NCBI RefSeq assembly: GCF_963678635.1 | Contig: NC_087071.1 | Span: 33,034,141-33,098,140, forward strand | Reading direction: 5' to 3' | From: Symsagittifera roscoffensis | Taxonomy: Eukaryota; Xenacoelomorpha; Acoela; Convolutidae | DNA: 64,000 bases | Shown here: positions 39,601-51,600 of the stretch, one piece after another | How positions within the stretch are numbered: position 1 is the stretch's first letter | Layout of the letters: each line of letters starts with the position of its first letter | The notes under the pieces: model-generated | Told to the model about the DNA's origin: nothing | The model's database searches: none | Seen by the model: the letters and a program-made list of their open reading frames with translations, nothing else | Program-made: the position numbers and the translations under genes

Positions 39601-42600
39601 CCTTTTTTGGCCTGTTTTTGAATAATATGCCTGCGCTGCAGAAATTTTTTGACAAAATAGGGTCCTTAGAATATTTTCGGAGAGATCGGAAAATCAAATT
39701 GGTTGACCTAACAAAAAAAGTCGACAAAATTTTTATTTTTTTTTTCGAAATAACGCCTCCCCCTAGATAAATTTCCCCCGCACGCCACTGTTTTGAAACA
39801 TTAAATTTATACAAAAAATGTTTTAAGCCTTCAAATACTCGAGCATATGCTTTGTGTAATATAAAAAGACATCTGCAGCGGACAGTTGATTACAATTGGT
39901 GGGCCTCAAATTAATTTGGAAAGTTTTCGGAGCCGAATTAACTCGTCGTTTCGTAGTTCAAAGAACGAATTGTATCTAGCAATATTTATCACAAATTGGC
40001 TACTTTGAAAAACGATAAAAATTCAAAATCATCATAAGTGAAATATATTTTGAGGGTTGAGCTCAAGGCATAGAACCTTTCAAATTCCAATAAAAATGTT
40101 TAGTCAAAAAACTGAGAGAAGCTAGACCGAGCCCAAATATTTCGTCACTTTTTTTAAAAAATTTTGGATCTACTAAACAATTGTCCCCCTTTTAAGAAAG
40201 GGGGGGGGGGGCGGGCAATAGTTAAGTAGATTAAAATAACGCATTTTCGACCAAATTACTGAAATACTAAAAGTCGCTAAAAACTACTGCCTTAAGCGAA
40301 AGGCCGCGCCGGCATAAAGTGTTAGATTGAATTGAAGGCCAGTCTAATTTATGTTATTTACTCTCATATGATTTCATTAAAATTCCTTTCTATAGATCGA
40401 TCCCTAGTTACTTTTTTCCTCGGGCGGTGCACAATATTATGTCTTCTTTGCAGACAAAATACTTAATCCAATAAGATATTGACACGATAGTAAACCTTTA
40501 AACTACATAATCATTTAAACTACTTTTTAACTCCCGCCTTTCAACAGTCAGTTAGTCAAAGCAAACCGGTATAACGGCAGCAAAACTGTTCAACTTCTGT
40601 CGACATAATTTTTTCTTCAGTCGACACTTACGTCATTTATTTTCCGGCTTTTTATGGAAATTTAATTTTTAAACTGCTCATGTTCGTTCTTGTTTTTTTT
40701 TCTGCGGTATCAAAAATTTCCCAGTTTCAGACTTATCAATCTTTCCTTCTGATTCTTATCCACATTTCTCATCTAAAGATATCAATAAATCAAATTTTTC
40801 CAGCATATAAGTTTTTAGCAGCACTTTTTTGAACTCAAACTGAATATTCAAATCTATATTTCAAAACTCAAACAATATATAGCATCAAAAAGTGTTCAGT
40901 TATTTTTTGTATTTGAAACGTGAACAATCAAAAGCTAGTTTCAGTTAGATTTATGCGGTAATTCTGACGTTGAAAAACGGAGTAAAATTACGTAATCAAT
41001 TTGCAATAAATTTGATTTGAATTGATTTGGTCGAACTTCTTCGCACGAAACTCTTCGAAATTCCTTTTTATTCAAAGGTGTTGTTGATAAATTGCTTCTA
41101 TTTACATCCATAGAAAACAATAGAAAAGGTAAGATAAATTTTGATCAATTGTTTGATTTTGCGACCATATAGGTTCGATTTGCCGCAATCTGATCGGTCG
41201 AAAATGCGTTAATTTAATCTACTTAACAATCCCCCCCCCCTCTTAAAAGAGGGGGGGGGGGAGGCAATTGTTAAGTAGATCCAATTAATTAACAACAAAA
41301 GCCCGACTACTACAGGGATGCGGCCCCCTCACCAACCAAAGGGTTCCTCTTTGGTTTTTTCATGACATCCATTTTCGGCCGACAAACCCTTAAATTTTTC
41401 AATATGTACTAATTTTAAATGGGAGCACGCGCTGAAAAGAGCAATTTTTTAATTAAATTTTTTGAAAAAATCCCAAAAACAACCTTTTTGGCCTGTTTTT
41501 TTAAACACTTGTCCCCCCCCCCCCACTTGAGAAAATCCTAGATCCGCCTCTGCACTGTCACTATAATTTCGGTTGGTGCCCTTTGGCCTTTAATTTGGGC
41601 CCTCAATTTGGGGGCCCTTAATTTGGGCCCTCAATTTGGGGGCCCTTAATAGTTTTTTTGGTGAATTCCCGTAGGTTCCAACATTCATAGGTTCCAAAAT
41701 AAAAAATCAGTCGCATAAGTTCCAAAATTTATCTTCTTGAATTCTGATTGGTTGAAATTTGAGCCAACGAATTTATGGATCGATTGTTTAGCTAGACCGA
41801 GCCCAAATATTTCGTCACTTTTTTTAAAAAATTTTGGATCTACTAAACAATTGTCCCCCTTTTAAGAAAGGGGGGGGGCGGGCAATAGTTAAGTAGATTA
41901 AAATAACGCATTTTCGACCAAATTACTGAAATACTAAAAGTCGCTAAAAACTACTGCCTTAAGCGAAAGGCCGCGCCGGCATAAAGTGTTAGATTGAATT
42001 GAAGGCCAGTCTAATTTATGTTATTTACTCTCATATGATTTCATTAAAATTCCTTTCTATAGATCGATCCCTAGTTACTTTTTTCCTCGGGCGGTGCACA
42101 ATATTATGTCTTCTTTGCAGACAAAATACTTAATCCAATAAGATATTGACACGATAGTAAACCTTTAAACTACATAATCATTTAAACTACTTTTTAACTC
42201 CCGCCTTTCAACAGTCAGTTAGTCAAAGCAAACCGGTATAACGGCAGCAAAACTGTTCAACTTCTGTCGACATAATTTTTTCTTCAGTCGACACTTACGT
42301 CATTTATTTTCCGGCTTTTTATGGAAATTTAATTTTTAAACTGCTCATGTTCGTTCTTGTTTTTTTTTCTGCGGTATCAAAAATTTCCCAGTTTCAGACT
42401 TATCAATCTTTCCTTCTGATTCTTATCCACATTTCTCATCTAAAGATATCAATAAATCAAATTTTTCCAGCATATAAGTTTTTAGCAGCACTTTTTTGAA
42501 CTCAAACTGAATATTCAAATCTATATTTCAAAACTCAAACAATATATAGCATCAAAAAGTGTTCAGTTATTTTTTGTATTTGAAACGTGAACAATCAAAA

Positions 42601-45600
42601 GCTAGTTTCAGTTAGATTTATGCGGTAATTCTGACGTTGAAAAACGGAGTAAAATTACGTAATCAATTTGCAATAAATTTGATTTGAATTGATTTGGTCG
42701 AACTTCTTCGCACGAAACTCTTCGAAATTCCTTTTTATTCAAAGGTGTTGTTGATAAATTGCTTCTATTTACATCCATAGAAAACAATAGAAAAGGTAAG
42801 ATAAATTTTGATCAATTGTTTGATTTTGCGACCATATAGGTTCGATTTGCCGCAATCTGATCGGTCGAAAATGCGTTAATTTAATCTACTTAACAATCCC
42901 CCCCCCCCTCTTAAAAGAGGGGGGGGGGAGGCAATTGTTAAGTAGATCCAATTAATTAACAACAAAAGCCCGACTACTACAGGGATGCGGCCCCCTCACC
43001 AACCAAAGGGTTCCTCTTTGGTTTTTTCATGACATCCATTTTCGGCCGACAAACCCTTAAATTTTTCAATATGTACTAATTTTAAATGGGAGCACGCGCT
43101 GAAAAGAGCAATTTTTTAATTAAATTTTTTGAAAAAATCCCAAAAACAACCTTTTTGGCCTGTTTTTTTAAACACTTGTCCCCCCCCCCCCCCACTTGAG
43201 AAAATCCTAGATCCGCCTCTGCACTGTCACTATAATTTCGGTTGGTGCCCTTTGGCCTTTAATTTGGGCCCTCAATTTGGGGGCCCTTAATTTGGGCCCT
43301 CAATTTGGGGGCCCTTAATAGTTTTTTTGGTGAATTCCCGTAGGTTCCAACATTCATAGGTTCCAAAATAAAAAATCAGTCGCATAAGTTCCAAAATTTA
43401 TCTTCTTGAATTCTGATTGGTTGAAATTTGAGCCAACGAATTTATGGATCGATTGTTTACTGTTCAACAAGCATTAACTCAAGCTGCAGAATAGTGACCG
43501 CCGCAGCCGCGCCAACGTGTTGCGAGCTTGCCACCAAAGGGTAGGACTCTATACGAAATTTAGAGCCGGTTATCGCCGCGAAGCGGCGACGCGCTCGTAG
43601 CGCGCCCACCGGCGACCTTAAACCGAGACTCGGCTAATTTAGTCTTTTGGCCCATTGAAAAGATTTGGACTTATGCGACTGCTTTTTTATTTTGGAACCT
43701 ATGGGACTGATTTTTTATTTTAGAACCTATGAATACGCACATCGGTGGGACTTTAAGGCGACGCTAGAAGCAAATTCTCATTGAAAAGTTTTTCTCAGAA
43801 ATATAAGTTGCTTAAATTTGAACAGTTGCCAATACGCAGAGGTGGCATATCATGGAGCCGAATACACGGATAGCCTAAAACTAAAATAGTTCCCGGAAAA
43901 CCGAAGAAAAATAAAATGGTTCCCGGATAGCCGAAAAATAAAATCGTTCCCGGATAGCCGAAAAATAAAATCATTCCCGGATAGCCGAGAAAAAATCATT
44001 CCGGGATAGCCGAAAAATAAATTTGTTCCCGAATAGCCGAAAATTTTGTTGTTCCCGGGTAGCCGAAATCTTTTTTGGGGTCTTTTTACTTATTCCGCCC
44101 AAATTTCCTAATTTTTCGATGTTGCAATATTCAATGTGTAAATGCCGAGAACAACCTACTGATAGCACTGGTTGATTAAGTTAATACAAGTGCGATCACT
44201 ATTTTTCAGCCGACTTTCCTGTGTCTATTTTCTCTGTTTTTTTTCTGGTCTGGGTAAAACTCTGATTATTTAAACTGATTATTTTATCAAAGTTGAATAG
44301 TTAACAAAAAAATTTAAACTTTTGTCTTATTCGGCTTGTTTATAAGTCGACTTAAAATTGTGAACAAAACATTTTTGAAATAGTGCTGAAAATTGATGAA
44401 TTCTAGCCAATCAGGTTGAAGCAAATTAGTTTCCGTTCAAGATGTTGAAATAGTGGTTTTTGGGCGGAAATTTGTATTCCATCCCATCCCGTGTAACTTA
44501 AGACCCTCCAGATCAGATCTAGAACCTCAGTGTTAGATAGACCCTCAAAATTTTATGATGGGGAAAGGATTGCTTTAAACATTGAAAAATATCGGGATAT
44601 TTTTGGATCGGCTAAAGCTGAGCTATCTCGAAACGCTGTAAAAGTGTTATTTTGACTAAAATTTGCGTCAGAGGCAAGTTTTTGAAAAAAAATTGGCAAA
44701 AATTGAGGTTTTGGCCTGCTCCCTGCGTCCATCTCAAGCCACTTATTTAATTTTGCTCTTTTTGTTTACTTACTGGAAAAATTTATTGTTCCCTGATGAT
44801 AATCAAAACTAACTTTTCATTGAATAGCCGAAAAAAGTTTCGTTCCCGGATAGCCAAAAAAACTTTGGGTTCCACTTAACAATCTTCACCCCTTTCAAGA
44901 ATGAGTGGGGGGGATGGGGGGAGATTGATAAGTAGATCAAAGTGTACGATTTTTCGACCAATCAGAATGCAGCAAAATTAGAATTTAGAATAGAAAGCTC
45001 AGTGTTAATTTACTGTATTTATTTATAGGGGTGGGGATTCTTAAGTAGGTTCAAACTTTGTACCCGGATAGACGAAAAAATATATTGCCATATCAAAGAG
45101 TCGCATTTTTTATTGCTTTCTGAAATTCCATAAAATCGAAGCTATTACGCATAGAAAATGTTGTTAACTGAGGTGAGTGTCTTATATACTTAATTTTTCC
45201 GATCATTGAAAATGTGGAGGAACTTTGTATTCGGGTGTGTTTTAGTTTTTTTTGCTTTTTGATTTCCAAGCAAAATCAGGTACCACAAATAATCATTGGA
45301 ATGGGTTGAGTGATATATCATATTAAAACCCTTTCAGTCGTGATTCGAACGACTTTAACAAGTTTTTACAATAGCTTATTTGAGCTTAATTTCAACCGTA
45401 ACAATTTAGTTTTAATGAAGTAAAGTTAGTTTCTGGAGTTTTTTTGCGCAATTTAGGGAATCAGATACTTGAAAATTCAAAAAAGTTTTGCAAAAAAAGT
45501 TTTAGAAATTTTTTCGAAGGTTTAATTTTTTTTTCGTTTTTCCAGTCATATTTCTTCAAAAACTGTGTTCCAATCGAACTATTTCACTATTACTCCAAAA

Positions 45601-48600
45601 CATGCCTAAACTCGATTTTTTCGTTCAGATTTTTTATCACAACATGCAGAAAAAAAACGACACCAATTTGTAAAATAAAAACTTTTTTTTGTTTTTTTTC
45701 TAGACTGTGGTCGGAACATTCTGTGTTACTTGCTCAGTAACCGGCTATCTTTGTTTCTAATTTAGGATTAAATCTTTAATTTTCTGCTCTTAGACTATAC
45801 TATTTAGTGCAAAACATTTCGCTTCGCCCAGTTGATTTTTTTTTCAAATTGGGTTTAAAATTTTTTGAGCGATCCTTAAAATTGAGATTTTAGTTAAAAA
45901 AACTGTAAAAATGTGATGGAAGATGGTCCAATATTTTATTTTTTTTAAAAATATTTTTCAAACCCCAGTTTAATAAAATCATACTTTGTCCTTAATTCCA
46001 TGCTAAAAAATTAGAGAGCTTGAAACTTCTATTTCTGTTCCGGCCACTGTTACTGGGGAGGAAATTTGTCCTTGGATTCGGATGTGTTGTAATTTATGTT
46101 TCTTTTTTTGTTTTTTGACGTAAAGTTGGGTACCACATATAAGTATTTTTTTGAAAATTTTTAAATTTTCGAACTTCGCTTGTAGGAGTTTTAATTTGAA
46201 GTATCATGCAACCCAATTTGATGATTATTTGTGCAAACTGATTTTTGTTGAGAAACAAACTAAACCTACCGAATCAAAATATTCCAACCGGTTTTTCTCG
46301 ACAATGCGAAAAAATTTTAAAGAAATATCATTGTTTAAATCAGGCCTGAAATGGTTTGACATTGTTATATTACTCGAATCATTTCGATGATTATTTGTGG
46401 TACCTGATTTTGTATGGAAAAAAGAAAACAAGTAAAACTTACACCGAAAACAAGAAAAATTCCTCACACTTTTTCAATGTTCGGATCAATGTTCCAAAAT
46501 TTGGGTTGATGGGGACGAAAACGAATGACGAATGTAGTATTTTGAAATGTTCCGACTTTTGGTCGAAGTTAAGGTTGTCGTTTTAGACTTGCGTAGGGGT
46601 TGCCTGTCCGAAAACCCAAAGCAGTTACCCAAATTTTCCCGAAATCTCAAACTCGAAATGGAAAATACAAGTCATGAAGAGTCGGACAATGTTTTCGATG
46701 TTTTCGACAAACCTTCAAGTAGTAAAATTTCCAAAAAAGTCGAAATTCTCAAAACACTGTGGGAATCTAGCATTTGCCATTCAGCCACAAAGACATCTCA
46801 AAAAAGCCCTCAAATACGTTCGTTTGATTTTGATGTCAACGAAGATAATTTCGTAAACGGTTATTTGCAAGACGTGAATTCTCTTTTTTTTGAATATATC
46901 AACACGAGAAAAAAAGATTTCAATATTTTACAAGATTTTATTGTGATAAACTTTGTGTCGGAAGAAAATCCTGAAAACTGGGAACGAACGATTTCAACAG
47001 CCATGTTGAAAGAAAGCATCGTCGAAAAAACTTTGAATAGTGGAATCACTGCAAATAATGACATGGTTTTCAGAGTTTTGGGTTGCAGTAATTCACAGTT
47101 GAAAAAAGGTTCTTTTTACTTCATGCGAGAAAAATACGAGGGTAACTCTATTGACCTAATAAATGAAATGATCGTTAGCGTTGATGATTTACAAACGAAA
47201 CTTGGAGTTGCCAAACGTACAAAATATGTCGGATTGCTCTTTTCTGGATGCGATTCTATCGTAAAACTACCTGAAAATTTCGAATTCAAAATCACAGAAG
47301 ATATCAAGAATGAAAATTATAACTTCACAGATGGCTGTGGAATTATATCTTACAAACTAGCAAGTTGGATTCGAGAAAACGACATAAAATTGAAAGAAAA
47401 ATGGAAATTTGAAATTCCCAGTATTTGGCAAATTCGATACTGCGGAAAAGGAAAATTGTGCAAAGGAACATTAGTTTTAGATTTTGAAGAAACTGAAAAG
47501 CCAATTTTGACGATTCGGCCTTCAATGGCGAAAGGAAAAAGTTTCAATCCCGGAGTTTTGGACTACAAACTGGGAATCCTCGCAACCACTGAAAAGCCAA
47601 AAATTGGAAAACTCAATAAGCAGTTGGTAACATTGCTTAGTGCAAATGTTGATGAAAGCTTTTTGACAAGCATTCAAGACTCTTATCTGAAAAGGCTGGA
47701 AAACGTTGGAAAAAATCCTATCGATGCGTTGGAATTTTACTGTCTCGAGCTCAAAACTCACAAATTCCAGAAACTTCTTGAATATCAAAACTCAAAGTCA
47801 ATTCCGCAAGAATTCATTCAGTTGAATCAAGTCGCTGAAAATGTTACGACTCAAAGATTGCAAATACCGCTGGCATGTTCACGACTACTAACTGGTGCGG
47901 CATATCCGGAAAAGTTACAGAACTACTTGAGAGAAAACGAGTGTATTGTAATCAGTGAACTAGGATTGATCCAAGGCGAAGTTGTAGTTTACAGAAGTCC
48001 CTCCTACGCTCCTGGAGACGTCAGGGTTTTGAAAGCTGTAAAGTTACCCAGAAATCATCCAGTTTTGAAATTAAAAAACATCATTTTATTTAGCACTGTA
48101 GGTTCGAGGCCCGACCCTGATAAAATGAGCGGCGGTGATTTAGATGGGGATATTTTTCTCGTGATTTGGGACAAGAAAATAATTGAAGCTTCTGTAAGTC
48201 TACGAAATGTTCCACCTTCGGAGTACGAACCCCCAGAAAAGGTTGAAAACGTAGAAAATTTGGAGCAAGCAGAAAAAAATTGGATAAGTTATGCGTCAAA
48301 GTGGGAAAATTCGATGTTGGGTCAAATTGATTCATGTTTTTTCAAACTAGCTACAGATTATGGAATCAACTCGAAAGAATGCCAAGAACTAAGTGCTTTG
48401 TTTTCAAGGGCGGTCGATCAACATCCGTCTGATTTGAAAAAGCTGAAGACACTTATTTCACAACGATCTCAAAGACAATCAAAAGAAATTTTTGCTGATC
48501 CAAACTTGGGAAAACCAATTTGGGATAAAATGCTGGAAAATCAAGTAAAACTTAGAAATTCTGCAAGACTAAAGCAGTTTTCGACAACATTTAAAGATTG

Positions 48601-51600
48601 GACTAATTTTCACGATAAAATTCAGTTATCGACTTACGAGAAGATTCCAAAAATGTTCACAAAACCGGAAATTCTGTCTTGCGTTGCAGAAAATAAAATA
48701 GCGATTTTAACCCAACTTTGGATGATGAAAATTTTAGATGCTTCTAAACGTGGAGTTCCGCAGAAAAGTCAAAGTTTGATCAAATTGAGACAAGATGTTT
48801 TTAAATCACTTGGAACTTGTGCTTTTAACTGCACTTTGGAAAATTGTCTCAGAAAACATCCCGGTAATTTGGACTGGTTCAACTCCTGGAAAACTCATTC
48901 CAAGGAAGTTTTGGACAGACCCAAAGAAAAAATAGATGTTAGAATTGACAAATTAGGCCTTGAAATTACAGAGCAAGTTAAATTTTACAATGATTTTGCT
49001 GCAAAATTGATGATGGATAAATGTGCACAGAAATCATTCGACGAAGAGATGGAAATAATCAAAAACAAGAACCAAGAATTAGCTGGCAAAAACAATGACA
49101 TTCTAGGCGCCAATTTTGTAAACGACGAAATATTGAAAGTTCGAAAATCATACAAAAACGAAATTGAATATAAGAAAACGCAAATCGAAAGCCTAAAACG
49201 ACAAAAAGCCAATGACAGAAGAGAATTTCACGATTTGACCTGTAAATTGACAAAACTGGAAGCTGATCTTCAGAATAAATCGAAAAAAAATCTTGATCTA
49301 AAAAACGAAATTTTGGTCCATCGGCAAAAAATTGAAGAATTCAAAAAAGCCTTCTTTGAAAGACTAATGAAATTTTCGAACGAGATATCCGAGTACGAAG
49401 ATTGCATTCGTGGTTTTGAACTTAAATTGAAAAAAACTTTCGATCAAGAATTGTACAAAAAATTGATGTATGAGGTCGAAATTGAAATAAACCGTCTGAA
49501 ACCTTTCAGTTTTGCGTTGAAATCGATTTTTAATGAAATTGATTTAAAACAAACGCTAGTTAAAGACCAGGAAAATATTGTTAACAGAGCTGCGATTAAT
49601 TTAGAGCTGAGAATGTGTTTATCTCGCGAAAGCAATCGTTGTTATCAAGAATTGAGCGAAAAAAGATTGCCGACATTTCGCAAACGACACCAATTTATTT
49701 CGGCTCTCGAAACTAATGACGTTATTATAATCACGGCTTCCACAGGCAGCGGAAAAAGTACACAAGTCCCTCAATACATTGCCGATGATTTGCACAATAT
49801 TGTCAAAAATTTAAAATCTGAAAATAGATCTCCTAGAGTAGTTTGTACCCAACCTAGAAGGGTAGCCGCTACGTCAATCGCTAAAAGGGTTTCACAGGAG
49901 TATTCGGGAAGTTTTGACTACTCATCCAGCAAAAATAGTTCTAGAAATCGGAAAAAAAGTCCTGAAAAAAAGACCAATGAACTCTAAAACGGCTTCAATC
50001 GTAGCTTATCCTTTGTATTCGTCGTGTGGCTTTGAAGATCGCGCTTTGGACATTAACGACCGAATCGGGTATAAAAACGAAGTTATAAATCCCGGCGATA
50101 CTTGGACCCGCAATCGTAATTTTTGGGAACATGAAAACAAAAACGAGGATATTCTACAGGGAACAGCGGCGGAATTAGGCGGATGGGTTGGATATCGAAT
50201 CGGGTCGAGAGGTCAGCCTCCAGAAGAGAGAAGAAATAGCCAAAAACTCAGTTACGGAACTCGAATTGAGTTTGTCACAGAAGGTCTTTTGTTGCAAGTA
50301 TTGAAACACCAGCAAGATTCGACTTATTATGACTGTATAATCATAGACGAAGCGCACGAAAGAAATAAAGAAACGGATTTGCTAATGGCCCTTTTAAGAC
50401 GAATGGTGAAACGTGATAATAACACCCTGAAAGTGATCGTAATGTCAGCTTCGATTAACCAAAATCAATTCGCAGAGTATTTCGGAAACTGTCCTATAGT
50501 CGAATGTGACGGGAAACTTTTCGATGTTGAAGAAATTTATCAACCAGCTCTAGAAAATAGATCACGGGTCTTGAGTTCGTTTGATGAACATAATGTGCCT
50601 CCAAGTGAAAACTCAAGAGTTCACCCTTTGATCAAACATGCAGTTGATATCTTATTTGAACAAGTTCATCCGCAAGATGAAGGAGATGTGTTGATTTTTC
50701 TTCCAGGAAAAGCTGAAATCTATACTGCTCTTGACTTGATAACTGAAAGAGCAAAATTGACAGGAAAATGGAATTCAATATTTGGTGTAAATAATGATTA
50801 TGTTCGCAAAGTTATCTGTTGCACCAATATAGCAGAAACATCACTAACGATTCCTGGTGTTAAATTTGTAATCGATGTTTTACAAGTTCGAAAAAAAACT
50901 TACGATCATCAATTACGAGTTACAGCGTTAGAACTCCAGAAAACATCTCAAGCGTCTGCCAATCAAAGAAAAGGTCGGGCTGGGCGAATCGAACCTGGGA
51001 CCTGTTACCGGCTAATTTCAGATGAAGAGTTTCAAAAATTAGCAGAATTCGATGAACCCGAGCTTAAGCACTGTCCTATAGATGAACTATATCTTTATGC
51101 CGTTGACGTTTTTGGATCAATTGAGCGGTTAGAATTAATGCCTGACGCCCAGCCTGACAAAGAATCGTTACTTTACGCTGAAGAAAGATTATTGAACCTC
51201 GAGTTTATCGAGAAAAACGAAAAGGGTGAAGTTAGTTTGACAAATGACGGAAAACTAGCCTCTGAGTTGCTGAGCGAAGTTTCGCTTGAAGGCGTTCGAA
51301 TGATTTTGTCAGCTAGGAAATTTGGAATGCTTGGTTACGCTATTCAGTTGGCAGTTGTATTACGTAATTCTTATGACATCAAAATAAATACTAAAAAGTA
51401 CGTTAAACGATCCACGGATAGCGGTAATGATCACCGAAAGTTTTACTTGGACGAATTTGGTGATGCGTTTACATGGTTTAAAATCTTCAGAACATTCTTA
51501 GAAATTTACAAAAACGCTGAAAAATCAGAAGTCATAACACTTAAAACTAAATGGTTATTGACTAAAAAAGGTGGTGTTGAAAATTGGTGTCATGATTTGG

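Noticed and set aside
39465-39814. ORFs of 101 and 77 codons on opposite strands
   Set aside because: Inside a hAT-like MITE with inverted-type symmetry; no conservation of frame with other copies.
43870-44075. CRISPR-like array
   Set aside because: Units are adjacent with no unique spacers, and the context is an animal intron.
46547-49987. RdRP as an integrated RNA-virus gene
   Set aside because: The catalytic DLDGD and upstream RDR blocks are of the cellular two-barrel family, not the right-hand viral fold, and the fusion partners are cellular.
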